Shown here in pieces: positions 33,738 to 42,636 of a stretch of 64,000 bases of DNA. This DNA comes from Acidobacteriota bacterium (lineage in GTDB: Bacteria; Acidobacteriota; Terriglobia; Bryobacterales; Bryobacteraceae), in NCBI GenBank assembly GCA_947470805.1, contig CANIVU010000024.1, positions 19,349 through 83,348 on the forward strand, given 5' to 3'. The first letter of the stretch is position 1; each line of letters begins with the position of its first letter. Below the pieces are notes generated by a model, which saw only the letters and a program-made list of their open reading frames with translations, was not told where the DNA came from and searched no databases. Position numbers and translations under genes: made by a program.

Positions 33738-36011
33738 CTAGAACCGGGCCGTCAGTCCAATCCGCAGCGCCCGCGGCGAGCCAGGAGAGATGTTGGTGTT
33801 GTTGTCCGCGTTGGCGAAGTAGCGGCGGTCCGTCAGGTTCTCGACGTTTGCCTGCAAGCGGATCTTCTCCGTGAGCGAATAGAACACCGCCGCGTCCACC
33901 CGTGTATAACTCGGCAGCAGCACCGTATTGTCGATCGCGGCGAACATGTCGGAGCGGTTCAACACGCCCAGTCCAGCGCCCAGCCGAGACATCACCCGGT
34001 AGTTGTTCCAAAAGGAAAACGTCGCCCGCGGGACTTGCGCAACCTGCGCCCCAGCCCGGGCCGTCGTCGTCGCGCTGGTCACAAACGCGTCCTGCACGCC
34101 AACGCCGCCAGACACCTGCCAGGCCTTGGTCACACTGCCATTCCAGCCCAGTTCCACCCCATTCGTTCGCTGGCTGCCGGTCTGCACAATCCGCGTCGGG
34201 TCGTTCGGGTCGGTCGAACGCGTATTCGTGCGGTCCAAACGATACGCCGCCATGGTCAGGAACAGCGAACGGCGTACATCCCACTTGATCCCCACCTCAT
34301 AGTTTTCAAATTTCTCAGGCTTCACCTGCTGTGTCACTGTAGTGAGCGACGCAAACTGATCTCCCGCGCTGGGCAGGTAGGAGACGCTGTAGTTGGCGTA
34401 GAACGAAACCGCATCCACAGGCTTCAGAACCAGACCCAAGCGCGGGGAAATCAAGGTGTCAACACGCTGTAGCCGCTCCGGTACCCGACGGTTCTGAAAC
34501 TGCAGGTCGAAGCGGTCCACTCGAACACCACCCACCAGCCGGAGATACCGGCTGAGCGTCCATTGGTCCTGTGCGTACAACGCCGCCACCCGGGTGTTGA
34601 TGTGGTTGCTGGCGTCCGTCGCGCTCTGCCGGAAAGTGGCGTACGTGCCGGTCACAGGCGATGCCAACGGCACGAGGATAGCGGTCGCGGTCCCGCCGAA
34701 GTACCCCGTGTTGCGGAAATTGTCGGTGGACTGCCGGCCGGCCTCCGCGCCGAACAGCACTGTATGCCGCGCCGCGGCGTACGTCACGTCCGTTTGGTTG
34801 AACATGTTCAGCCGGCCGGTCGCGTTGTCGTACGAAGAGATTGATACCTGCAAACCATTCGCAGCCACAGCGCCCGGGACGTAGTTCCGGTAGAACCGGT
34901 CGTACCCGCCGAACTGCGTGCGATTGCGGATGTTCCACCGTCCGGCCTGGTGTTCCACCATGGCCGACCCCAGGTTCACCGTCGCCCGCACCGGCGCGTC
35001 GTTGGGATTGCCGAAAAACGTGCGGAAATCCACCGTCGCCGGCCGTCCGTTCATCGAAGTGATGCCCCGGTCGCCCACCCGTTGGTCGCGGAAATGTTCG
35101 TACGCCACCACCAGCCGAGTCCTCTGATTGACCAGCCAGGTGACAGTCGGACTGACGCCAGCACGTTCCAGATTGACATACCGCCGAAAGCCATTCGAGT
35201 TCTCATACATGCCATTCACGCGCAACGCCAGTTTGTCGCCAAACGCCTGATCCACATCCCCCGAAATCCGCTTGTTCCCGAACGATCCGCCTTGCAGCGA
35301 TATCTCCCGGACTGGAATGAAACCGGCCTCTTTGGTGACGCGGTTGATCACGCCGCCCCCGCCGCCCCGTCCGAAGATCATTGCGTTTGGCCCCTTCAAC
35401 GCCTCCACGCGTTCCAAGTTATAAAGGTCGCGGAAATACTGTACGTCGTCACGGACGCCATTGACAAAAAAGTCAGCCGAAGAGTTGTTCCCGCGAATGA
35501 TGACCTGATCCCGATTGTTCTCCCCCTGATGCGCCGAGATTCCCGGAACATAACGGACGACGTCGGCGACGCTCATCATGAGCTGATCGCGGATCTGGGA
35601 CTGCGTCACCACCGCGATCGATTGCGGAATGTCTCGCAGCGGAGTCGCCGTTTTTGTCGCCGTCGAGGTCGCGCCCACCAGGTACCCGGCGTTCTCCGTC
35701 ACCGTCACTACGCCGATCACCGGCGCCACCGCCAGGACAATTTCCCGCGGACCTGACGGGTCCAGTTGCACTTCGGCGACGGAAAATCCCTCTTTAGATA
35801 CCGAAAATCGCCATTCACCCCGAATCGGGAACGATCCAGTTGCATCTGAATACACTATAGACCTGGAAGGCGTCGTGACGATCCGCGCCCCCGCGATCGG
35901 GCTGCCCGATGAGTCAAGCACCTTGCCCGTCAACGGCGTATCCGTCGATTGACCCAATAAAACGCTATAAATGAGCGCCACTGCCAGGGAGATCACGCGG
36001 GGGGCTTGCAT
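33738..36011 (-). CDS. TonB-dependent siderophore-type receptor
   Basis: A 757-residue receptor with a signal peptide (VISLAVALIYSVLLG), a short carboxypeptidase-regulatory-like domain (residues ~25-100), then a siderophore-type plug: TPLRDIPQSIAVVTQSQI, SVADVVRYVPGISAHQGE, VIIRGNNSSADFFVNGV and ERVEALKGPNAMIFGRGGGG. The barrel ends with LQANVENLTDRRYFANADN and a terminal LRIGLTARF. FhuA/FpvA-like receptors import ferric siderophores; related ones import other chelates. The downstream enolase-superfamily gene is unusual company for a siderophore receptor. It is divergent from a membrane-anchored winged-helix regulator, with a perfect 15-base palindrome in between. No tonB, exbB or exbD lies in the window. 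Confidence 0.93.
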   Translation of the reverse strand: MQAPRVISLAVALIYSVLLGQSTDTPLTGKVLDSSGSPIAGARIVTTPSRSIVYSDATGSFPIRGEWRFSVSKEGFSVAEVQLDPSGPREIVLAVAPVIGVVTVTENAGYLVGATSTATKTATPLRDIPQSIAVVTQSQIRDQLMMSVADVVRYVPGISAHQGENNRDQVIIRGNNSSADFFVNGVRDDVQYFRDLYNLERVEALKGPNAMIFGRGGGGGVINRVTKEAGFIPVREISLQGGSFGNKRISGDVDQAFGDKLALRVNGMYENSNGFRRYVNLERAGVSPTVTWLVNQRTRLVVAYEHFRDQRVGDRGITSMNGRPATVDFRTFFGNPNDAPVRATVNLGSAMVEHQAGRWNIRNRTQFGGYDRFYRNYVPGAVAANGLQVSISSYDNATGRLNMFNQTDVTYAAARHTVLFGAEAGRQSTDNFRNTGYFGGTATAILVPLASPVTGTYATFRQSATDASNHINTRVAALYAQDQWTLSRYLRLVGGVRVDRFDLQFQNRRVPERLQRVDTLISPRLGLVLKPVDAVSFYANYSVSYLPSAGDQFASLTTVTQQVKPEKFENYEVGIKWDVRRSLFLTMAAYRLDRTNTRSTDPNDPTRIVQTGSQRTNGVELGWNGSVTKAWQVSGGVGVQDAFVTSATTTARAGAQVAQVPRATFSFWNNYRVMSRLGAGLGVLNRSDMFAAIDNTVLLPSYTRVDAAVFYSLTEKIRLQANVENLTDRRYFANADNNTNISPGSPRALRIGLTARF

Positions 36012-36054
36012 ACTTCCAGCCTAACTTTCCCTCTCTTTGCCGTCAAGCTTAATG

Positions 36055-36069
36055 TGCAAGTGACTTGCA
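36055..36069. promoter_or_regulatory. Perfect 15-base palindrome TGCAAGTGACTTGCA, candidate operator
   Basis: Arms TGCAAGT and ACTTGCA around one central base, midway in the 105-base spacer between the siderophore-type receptor (start 36011, minus) and the winged-helix regulator (start 36117, plus). The inner half-site CAAGT/ACTTG reappears as an inverted pair at 37326-37343, after the regulator gene. A binding site for the regulator is the simplest inference; no direct evidence. Confidence 0.5.
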
Positions 36070-36116
36070 TCGGTGGATGGTGTGTCGAATCCGCTACCAT
36101 AAATACTCGAACCGCC

Positions 36117-37304
36117 ATGCCCGTACCCCCCGTGGCCAATCCCGTCCAGCAGGCTGCCCTTGAAGCGCTTGCCAACAGCGCCTCCTTCCGCAAGGCCCCG
36201 GCGCTGCGGGAATTGCTGCTCTACCTCTGGGAACACCGGGAAACTCCCCCTTCCGAATACGCCATCGGCACCGAAGTACTCGGTCGCAAGGAAGATTTCG
36301 ATCCCAAAACCGATTCGGCGGTCCGCGTCCATATGTCCCGGCTGCGGGCGAGACTAAAGGATCACTACGAGGCCAATCCAGCCGAACTGCGCTTCACCGT
36401 TCCTCCTGGCGAGTACCGTTTGGAACTTCGCCAGCTTGCCCCCGCTCCCCTCCCTCCCACCCGCCGGGAATTTCCCTGGAAAGTCTCTGCTGCCATCGCT
36501 TCGGCCGCCGCCGGGTTGCTGGCCGTGGATAATGTGCGCCTCCGCTGGCGGGCCCGCCCGGAGTCTCCCTCTCTCGATCTCTTCTGGCTCTCTTTCCTGC
36601 AAAAAGGGAAGCCGCAGACCCTCATTGTGCCCGCTCCCATGTTCTTCCGGTCCCGCGAACAGCCGTTTTTGGCACGCGATTTCCGCGTAAATCGCCCCGA
36701 AGATGTCGCGAAATCGACATATTTGGACGCTCTTCAGAAGCAATACGGGCCCCTCGAAGAGAACCGTTTGTACACCATCGCCTCCGATACACTGGCCGCG
36801 TCGATGGTGGCGCGCTACTTGGAAGACCGCGGTACCCCCGCCGTGGTGCTCGATACGCCCTCTGCTGGGCTGGACATTCTCTCGTCCCAGGACGCCATCC
36901 TCTTCGTCGGCCCCGGTACCAGCGCCCAGGTCCCGGACATCATGGATCGTCTGGGCTACGGCTTTCATCTCAGCGAATCGGGCACCAACCGCGGGTTGCT
37001 CGATCGTCGTAACCCGGGAATCGAATACCCGGTCACGGTCCACTCTCCCACCCGTTCCACCGGGCACGGCCTGATCGCCCTGCTGCCGGGAAAGGCCCCG
37101 GGGACCCACGTGCTGCTGGTGGCTTCGTCGTTCAATCCGGCACTGGCCTCCGTGCTGACGATCGCCGCCGAACTGGAGCAACTCCGTCAGTTCCTCACAC
37201 AGCAGAATGCCGGCAAACACTTCGAGGCGGTCATTCGCTACGAACGCAATGGAGACAAAATTCTCGATGCGCGCCCCGTCGCGGCTCGCAGGACCGTCCC
37301 ATAA
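36117..37304 (+). CDS. Membrane-anchored winged-helix regulator (ToxR-like layout), paralogue 1
   Basis: About 395 residues. Residues ~20-105 form a winged-helix DNA-binding domain (LRELLLYLWEH, SEYAIGTEVLGRKEDFDPKTDSAVRVHMSRLRARL, FTVPPGEYRLEL). A hydrophobic segment near 120-138 should span the membrane. Residues ~150-390 form an outside or periplasmic domain with a two-lobed alpha/beta look (TLIVPAPMFF, VLDTPSAGLDILSSQDAILFVGP, GLIALLPGKAPGTHVLLVA). The second paralogue at 41266-42510 shares the whole plan. One-component transmembrane regulators of this layout sense outside signals directly. I chose the ATG at 36117 because homology starts there. It is divergent from the siderophore-type receptor. 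Confidence 0.8.
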   Translation: MPVPPVANPVQQAALEALANSASFRKAPALRELLLYLWEHRETPPSEYAIGTEVLGRKEDFDPKTDSAVRVHMSRLRARLKDHYEANPAELRFTVPPGEYRLELRQLAPAPLPPTRREFPWKVSAAIASAAAGLLAVDNVRLRWRARPESPSLDLFWLSFLQKGKPQTLIVPAPMFFRSREQPFLARDFRVNRPEDVAKSTYLDALQKQYGPLEENRLYTIASDTLAASMVARYLEDRGTPAVVLDTPSAGLDILSSQDAILFVGPGTSAQVPDIMDRLGYGFHLSESGTNRGLLDRRNPGIEYPVTVHSPTRSTGHGLIALLPGKAPGTHVLLVASSFNPALASVLTIAAELEQLRQFLTQQNAGKHFEAVIRYERNGDKILDARPVAARRTVP

Positions 37305-37322
37305 GGTATTGATTTGTCTACG

Positions 37323-37350
37323 TTACAAGTTCGCTACAACTTGTTATAGA
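37323..37350 (+). promoter_or_regulatory. Promoter-like pair overlapping a CAAGTT/AACTTG dyad
   Basis: TTACAA (37323-37328) and TATAGA (37345-37350), 16 bases apart, resemble a sigma-70 promoter upstream of the DUF1549 gene. The spacer contains the inverted repeat ACAAGTT (37325-37331) and AACTTGT (37338-37344). Its half-sites match the palindrome at 36055, so the neighbouring regulator may also act here. Confidence 0.4.
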
Positions 37351-37378
37351 CACCAAGAAACTTACGCTCGACATCGAA

Positions 37379-39097
37379 TTGTGGTCGAATCGATATGTGC
37401 TGAGACACGCGCTGCTCATTTTCTGTGCCTGCTTGCCCCTGTTGGCGGCGGACGAAAATCTGATCGATCGCCACATTGAACAGAAGGCGAAGGCGAACAA
37501 CGTGCCGATGGCGGCACTCGCCACTGACGCCGAGTTTATCCGGCGCGTCACGCTCGATCTGCAGGGCCGTCTCCCCGACCCGGCGACCACGCGGAAGTTC
37601 CTTGCCGATTCGAATCCCGACAAACGCGCCAACTATATTGATTCGTTGTTCCCCGCCATCCCGGTCCCCGGTATGCGCTCGGTGAAGGACCATCCCTTCC
37701 TCGACCGCTGGACCTACTTCTTCAACGATCTCTTCCGGAACGGCGAGCTCCTCGAAGAAGGAATCAACACCTTCTACGACCACATCTACAAGACCCTCAC
37801 CCTCAACCTTCCCTATAACGACTTCGTCCAGAATCTGATCACCGCCACCGCCGTCTCCACCTGGTCCGATGGCCCGGCGAACTTCATCGCCCGCAGCCAC
37901 ATCTTTGAAGGCGATGGCTACCAGATGAATCATGAGGACACCGCCGACGAGATCGCTATCAATACGACGCGCCTGTTCCTGGGCGTCAGCCTGGAATGCG
38001 TCTCTTGTCACGACGGCGCGAACCATCTGGAAAAGGTGAACCTGTGGCTTAGCCAGCGCAAGCGCGCCGAGATGTGGCGCCAGGCCAGCTTCTTCGGCAA
38101 GACCTATATCTCCCCGGTCTTCGGCCGTAGCCCCCAGTTCACCGTGAAGGACACGCGGAAGGGGTACGACCTCACCACCCGCTCTGGCCTCCGGCCGCCG
38201 CGGAACCCGAAGGCTGACGTCACGCCGACGTTCCTGCTGACCGGTGAGAAGCTCCCGGCCGGCGAGAAGCCCCGCGATGCTTATGCGCGCATGCTGACCG
38301 CCCATCCCCAATTCGCCCGCGCCACGGTAAATCTATTCTGGGCGGAGATCATGGGGCAGGGTATTGTGGATGGCCCGTTTGAGTTCGATCTGGCACGCCA
38401 GGATCCGAAGAACCCGCCGCCCGCGCCGTGGACCATTCAACCCTCGCATCCGGAACTGCTCGAAGAACTCGCTGCCGACTTCCGGGCGAACGGCTTCGAC
38501 CTGCGCCGCCTGATGCGGCAGATCGTCACCTCACGCGCCTACCAACGCGCCATCGCCGCGCCCAAGGGCTGGAGCCCGAACTACGACACCTACTTCACCC
38601 GCCGCGTAACGCGCCGCATCCCTGCGGAGATGCTCTTCGACGCCGTGACGCAAACCGCCGGGCTGAAGCCGAGTTACAAGATCACCTTCTCCGATAAGAA
38701 GACGCCAAGCATTTTGCAGACCCGCTCGCCGCAGGATATCGACAAGTCCGACCCGGCCATGTACCGCGCGCTGCAGGCCTTCGGCCAGTGCGACCGCTAC
38801 GCCATCGAGGCAGACCGCAAGCCCACCATGGTTCAGGCCGCCATTCTGCTCAACGACAAGTTGATCCGCGAGCGCCTGGTAATCCAAAAGGACAGCCGGC
38901 TGGAGTCCCTTCTGCGTTCCGATCCGCCGCTCCCCAACGAGAAAGTCGTCGAAGAGCTCTACCTCGCCGCGCTCTCCCGTTATCCGTCCAAAGCCGAATC
39001 GGCGCAGGGCGTTGATATGATCCAGAAGCACCGCGACCAGGGCGCCGAAGATCTGCTCTGGACGCTGGTCAACCGTTTGGATTTCCTCTTCTACTAA
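37379..39097 (+). CDS. DUF1549/DUF1553 secreted protein with haem-binding motif
   Basis: About 572 residues with a signal peptide (HALLIFCACLPLLAAD). The DUF1549 domain is marked by TDAEFIRRVTLDLQGRLPDP and, unlike larger relatives, no separate N-terminal cytochrome domain precedes it. A CVSCH motif (Cys207, Cys210, His211 from this start) in LECVSCHDGANHLEKVN can bind c-type haem. The C-terminal half is DUF1553-like (ATVNLFWAEIMGQGIVDGPF, LLEELAADFRANGFDLRRLMRQIVTSRAYQ). These proteins are exported and paired with DUF1501; the activity is unknown, perhaps polysaccharide-related oxidation. The TTG at 37379 is the longest start; a GTG at 37397 keeps the signal peptide and is equally possible. 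Confidence 0.85.
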   Translation: MWSNRYVLRHALLIFCACLPLLAADENLIDRHIEQKAKANNVPMAALATDAEFIRRVTLDLQGRLPDPATTRKFLADSNPDKRANYIDSLFPAIPVPGMRSVKDHPFLDRWTYFFNDLFRNGELLEEGINTFYDHIYKTLTLNLPYNDFVQNLITATAVSTWSDGPANFIARSHIFEGDGYQMNHEDTADEIAINTTRLFLGVSLECVSCHDGANHLEKVNLWLSQRKRAEMWRQASFFGKTYISPVFGRSPQFTVKDTRKGYDLTTRSGLRPPRNPKADVTPTFLLTGEKLPAGEKPRDAYARMLTAHPQFARATVNLFWAEIMGQGIVDGPFEFDLARQDPKNPPPAPWTIQPSHPELLEELAADFRANGFDLRRLMRQIVTSRAYQRAIAAPKGWSPNYDTYFTRRVTRRIPAEMLFDAVTQTAGLKPSYKITFSDKKTPSILQTRSPQDIDKSDPAMYRALQAFGQCDRYAIEADRKPTMVQAAILLNDKLIRERLVIQKDSRLESLLRSDPPLPNEKVVEELYLAALSRYPSKAESAQGVDMIQKHRDQGAEDLLWTLVNRLDFLFY

Positions 39098-39101
39098 CGC
39101 C

Positions 39102-40472
39102 ATGGCCACACTTCCCCAACTCCGCCGCCGCGACCTCCTGCATCTGGGCGCGCTCTCCATCGCGGGCTACGAAATGGCCGATGCGTTTCAGCCGCACAAC
39201 GTCCACGCGCAAAGTCGGACGAAGGTCCGCGGTTCGGCCGATGCCGTTATCTTCCTGAACCTCCAGGGCGGCCCGTCGCCGATGGACATGTTCGATGTGA
39301 AGTTCGGTAAGTGGGCGCCGGAGAATCGCGATGTTCGTTCGACGAAATACGGCTACCAATTCCCCTACGGGCTGATGCCGAAGCTGACCGAACAGCTGGG
39401 CGAAATCGCCGTGGTGCGCAGCGGCCAGGCGTGGGAAACGGTTCATTCACGCGGGCAGTATTACCTTCAAACCGGCCACGCGGTGAGCGCGGCGCGCATA
39501 AAAGAATCGCCCGCGATCGGCTCCGTGGTGGCGCATGAGTTCAATTCGCAGCGGAAGGCGGATGACTTCCTGCCGCCGTTCGTCTCGATGAACTACGAAG
39601 CGTCGACGATGTACGGGCCGCTGCAGGGGGAAGGCTGTTTGCCGGCCGATTGCGCGCCGCTGACGCTGGATCTGGCAAGCCGGAACCTGCCCTTTTTCGT
39701 GGACGAAAAAGATCGCGCCCGGCTGATCCGCCGCTGGGAAGCGCTGCAGCAGATGGACTCCAGCCGCCATACGCTCGATGACAGTTCGCCGGTGGGCATG
39801 CGCCGCTTCGATAGCTTTTCGAAGCAGGTGTTCAAGATGATGAACCACCCGAAGATGAGCAGCGTGCTGAAGGTCACCGACGAAGAGCGCAAGGCCTATG
39901 GCGCGACCGCCTTCGGCGATGCCTGCCTGATCGCGCGCAACATGGTGGCGGCAAAAGCGGGTGCCAAGTTCCTGATGGTCACGCAACCCGGTTGGGATCA
40001 CCATAGCAATATCTACGGCGCGAAGGGCGTGGGCGGGCTGTACAAGACCTGCTCGACGCTCGACGCGGCCTACTCGGCGCTGCTTGCCGACCTGAAGCGG
40101 ATGGGGCTCTTGGAGAAGACGCTGGTGGTTTGCATGGGTGAATTCGGCCGCACACCGGGTGATCTCACCCCTGTGGCGGGGCGCGAGCACTACGCCGACA
40201 CGATGTTCGCGTTGTTCTCCGGCGCGGGCGTCAAAGGCGGTCGCGTCCTGGGCGCCACCGACGAGCAGTGCGCCAAAATCACCGAGTTTGGATGGTCCGG
40301 CCGGCGCCCGGTCTATCCCGAAGATGTCTGCGCCACCATCTATTCCGTGCTTGGCATCGATTGGTCCAAGCGAATTACCAATACGCCATCCGGCCGGGAT
40401 TTCCTATACGTCGATCCCGCGGCCGGCACCAAAGTAGTCAACTTCCGCGAGGTTTCCGACCTCTGGTCGTAA
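39102..40472 (+). CDS. DUF1501 protein, Tat-exported (DUF1549 partner)
   Basis: A 456-residue DUF1501 protein with a twin-Arg leader (LRRRDLLHLGALSIAGYEMA). Family marks: IFLNLQGGPSPMDMFDVKFG, then VRSGQAWETVHSRGQYYLQT, FLMVTQPGWDHHSNIYGAKG and the closing LVVCMGEFGRTPGDLTPVAGREHYADTMF. His and Asp residues in these strings mirror metal-binding positions of alkaline-phosphatase-fold enzymes. It starts 4 bases after the DUF1549 gene, the usual order for this pair. The product is probably periplasmic and acts with the DUF1549 protein. No substrate is known. Confidence 0.92.
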   Translation: MATLPQLRRRDLLHLGALSIAGYEMADAFQPHNVHAQSRTKVRGSADAVIFLNLQGGPSPMDMFDVKFGKWAPENRDVRSTKYGYQFPYGLMPKLTEQLGEIAVVRSGQAWETVHSRGQYYLQTGHAVSAARIKESPAIGSVVAHEFNSQRKADDFLPPFVSMNYEASTMYGPLQGEGCLPADCAPLTLDLASRNLPFFVDEKDRARLIRRWEALQQMDSSRHTLDDSSPVGMRRFDSFSKQVFKMMNHPKMSSVLKVTDEERKAYGATAFGDACLIARNMVAAKAGAKFLMVTQPGWDHHSNIYGAKGVGGLYKTCSTLDAAYSALLADLKRMGLLEKTLVVCMGEFGRTPGDLTPVAGREHYADTMFALFSGAGVKGGRVLGATDEQCAKITEFGWSGRRPVYPEDVCATIYSVLGIDWSKRITNTPSGRDFLYVDPAAGTKVVNFREVSDLWS

Positions 40473-40523
40473 CCCGCTAGCCCAGCCCCCGCATTGGCCC
40501 CCAACGTGCCACGGAATCCGTGG

Positions 40524-41369
40524 ATGCGTAGCTATTGGTGTGCCGTCGCGCTGCTGTCGAATGCCGTTTTCCCGCAGGACGGCCGCGAACTCACTTTCCG
40601 CTATGCCACCGAAATCAACCAGCAACTCCGGCTCCCCGTCGAAGAACAACAGTTCTACGGCGCGGAACTGGCGCGCTTGTTTGCCGGTAGCGGGCCGCAG
40701 TTTATCGGGCTGGTGGATCGGTCGCCGAACGTGCAGGCTTTCCTGCTCTACTGGCGGGGCGCGGATGGCGTCATGCATTGGATCGGCGCGTCGCCAGTTT
40801 CTACCGGACACCCCGGCCGGTTCGACTACTTCGAAACGCCGCTCGGCGTTTTCGATCACACCGTGGAGAACCCGGACTACCGGGCCGAAGGCACGCGCAA
40901 CTCGAACGGCATCTGCGGGTACGGCGTTAAGGGCATGCGCGTGTACGACTTCGGATGGGTGCGCCAGAACAAGGGTTGGGGCGATCGCGCGGAGATCGAG
41001 ATGCGCTTCCAGATGCATGCCACCGATCCGGATTTCCTGGAGCCGAAGCTGGGCACGGCGCAATCGAAGGGGTGCATTCGAATCCCACGTTCGCTCAACA
41101 AATTTCTCGACCGCCACGGCGTACTGGACGCTGATTACGTGCGCGCTGTTGACGAAGGCGGGCGGCCATTTGTGCTTGATCGCAGCTGGCGTCCAGTTTC
41201 AGGGGCCGGCCGGTATTTGGTCGTTATCGATTCGGACCGCGCCGAGCGGCCGGCCTGGGCCGTGCCTACTCCAAAACCAGCACCGCCGCGCGTTCCGCTC
41301 CCAAAGCCCGCGTATCCGCCGACCGGGTCCGGACCACCACCTGGAACGACGCCGGTACCTCGCCCTTGA
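40524..41369 (+). CDS. L,D-transpeptidase (YkuD-like), secreted
   Basis: About 281 residues with a signal peptide (MRSYWCAVALLSNAVFPQ). The catalytic region reads GTAQSKGCIRIPRSLNKFLD, with the Cys nucleophile of the YkuD family in S-K-G-C-I-R. Upstream segments HPGRFDYFETPLGVFDHTVEN and YGVKGMRVYDFGW supply the rest of the fold. Such enzymes make 3-3 peptidoglycan cross-links or attach proteins to the wall. A Pro-rich tail (~residues 250-281) ends the protein, and its last 104 bases overlap the convergent regulator gene. I take the ATG at 40524; a TTG at 40494 would add ten residues before the signal peptide. Confidence 0.8.
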   Translation: MRSYWCAVALLSNAVFPQDGRELTFRYATEINQQLRLPVEEQQFYGAELARLFAGSGPQFIGLVDRSPNVQAFLLYWRGADGVMHWIGASPVSTGHPGRFDYFETPLGVFDHTVENPDYRAEGTRNSNGICGYGVKGMRVYDFGWVRQNKGWGDRAEIEMRFQMHATDPDFLEPKLGTAQSKGCIRIPRSLNKFLDRHGVLDADYVRAVDEGGRPFVLDRSWRPVSGAGRYLVVIDSDRAERPAWAVPTPKPAPPRVPLPKPAYPPTGSGPPPGTTPVPRP

Positions 41370-42510
41370 GCTCGCGGACAAGTTCGGTCAGGTCGTCGAG
41401 CGACGTGAGGTATTCCATGGCACCCTGGCTGCCATCGGAATTGAGCCCGGCGAAGAGTATGGTGCGCCGGGGGCCGGCGTTCGTGCGATTGGTCAAAACG
41501 GTGATCAGTCCGTAGTTGATCGTGCCGGACTTTTCACGGAAGTAGGCCTGTTTGCCGTCGGCGGAGACGATGCCCATCTCCCGGCGCTCTGGAACGTAGC
41601 GCACCGCAAACCCTTTCGGCGGCTGCAGAGATTGCGCCACTCGGTTATATTCGGCGCGGCCCAGCACGACCGCGTTGCGTTCCTTGATCTCCGCCGCACC
41701 GGGGTGTTCGGCGTGCCACTGTTCCACCCGAACGCCGCGTGCCGCCAGAAAGCCGGCGAGGGTGACGGCCGCACTGGCTTCGCCGCCGAGCACGCCATGG
41801 TGGTTGGGGTGAAGAACTGGTTGGCGGGGTGTGAAGCGAAGGTTCTGTTTGTACCACTCACTGAGACGCGGGTCTTCCGGCGCCGGCAATGTGAACGGAG
41901 GATCGCCAACGGGCAGCGGGTCCGTGCCAAAATCGCGGATCCACAGTTGGGGCGCGGTAGCGAGCAGCAGCGTGACAGAGGACCCTTTTTCGAGCAGCGG
42001 ACCCCAGATGCGCTGCGCGGCCCGCTCGCCCGCTGGCGCCGGCCAAAGGAATTGAACGGCGATCGACACGGCGAGGAGCGCCCCGGCGCCAGCGGCCGCC
42101 CCGTGCCAGAAGCGCGTCGGCGTTTGTACTGTTTCGGCCGGTCTCGGTTCGGCGGGACTCTCGGCCGCCTCCTCGACATCCTGCGCAAAACGCGGCCGGT
42201 AGGTTCCTTTGGGAATCTCGATCCGCAGGCCGGGGCTGGCGGCGGTCCGGTAGTAGTCTTCGATCCGCTTGCGCAGTTCATGTGCGCGGGTTCGGACGGT
42301 GGAGTCAAGCTCGGGCGCAAACTCGGCCGGCCGGCCGAGCGCTTTTACACCGATCGCATACTCGCTCAGGTCGGCCCCGCGCCCCTCGATTTCCTCCGTG
42401 ACGATGAATCGCAGAAGTTGACGCAGCTGTTCCGAGCGGCCCAGCGCGGGGCTCGCCAGCAGCGACTCCAGGGCCCGTTGTTTATCCTCGCAATCCGACG
42501 CCACAGCCAT
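41266..42510 (-). CDS. Membrane-anchored winged-helix regulator (ToxR-like layout), paralogue 2
   Basis: A 414-residue protein with the same plan as the regulator at 36117. The winged-helix domain spans ~15-108 (LRQLLRFIVTEE, SEYAIGVKALGRPAEFAPELDSTVRTRAHELRKRI, IEIPKGTYRPRF), then a Pro-rich linker, a membrane helix near 136-156 (GAAAGAGALLAVSIAVQFLW), and an outside domain with VTLLLATAPQLWI, GLITVLTNRTNAGPRRTILFAGLNSDGSQGAMEYL and FQVVVRT. It is divergent from the FAD oxidoreductase/TonB receptor/FAD oxidoreductase unit, which it probably controls. Its 3' end overlaps the L,D-transpeptidase gene by 104 bases. The ATG at 42510 starts the conserved region. Confidence 0.8.
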   Translation of the reverse strand: MAVASDCEDKQRALESLLASPALGRSEQLRQLLRFIVTEEIEGRGADLSEYAIGVKALGRPAEFAPELDSTVRTRAHELRKRIEDYYRTAASPGLRIEIPKGTYRPRFAQDVEEAAESPAEPRPAETVQTPTRFWHGAAAGAGALLAVSIAVQFLWPAPAGERAAQRIWGPLLEKGSSVTLLLATAPQLWIRDFGTDPLPVGDPPFTLPAPEDPRLSEWYKQNLRFTPRQPVLHPNHHGVLGGEASAAVTLAGFLAARGVRVEQWHAEHPGAAEIKERNAVVLGRAEYNRVAQSLQPPKGFAVRYVPERREMGIVSADGKQAYFREKSGTINYGLITVLTNRTNAGPRRTILFAGLNSDGSQGAMEYLTSLDDLTELVRELKGEVPASFQVVVRTRSADTRALGAERAAVLVLE

Positions 42511-42636
42511 TCAAAACAACGTTATAACAATTCAGTAACGGCTGCCACATTCCTCAAAAAAAGTCACTTATTTAACAACGGTCGCCTAACAAGAAATAAC
42601 TTGCCGACCCCTTCGGGGAACGCCCATGCTGTGCGA
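42511..42636. promoter_or_regulatory. Divergent promoter region between regulator 2 and the FAD/TonB unit
   Basis: The 126-base AT-rich spacer holds an 8-base palindrome GTTATAAC (42521-42528) near the regulator start and an inverted CAAG/CTTG pair with a 6-base spacer (42590-42603) on the operon side. The latter echoes the CAAGT/ACTTG half-sites around regulator 1. A CCCC-TTC-GGGG hairpin (42608-42618) lies in the likely leader. No clear -35/-10 pair was identified. Confidence 0.35.

Noticed and set aside
40540..42636. A 2-kb in-frame extension upstream of FAD oxidoreductase 1
   Set aside because: It overlaps the L,D-transpeptidase and regulator genes in other frames and shows no homology. 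The flavoprotein pattern starts after 42637.
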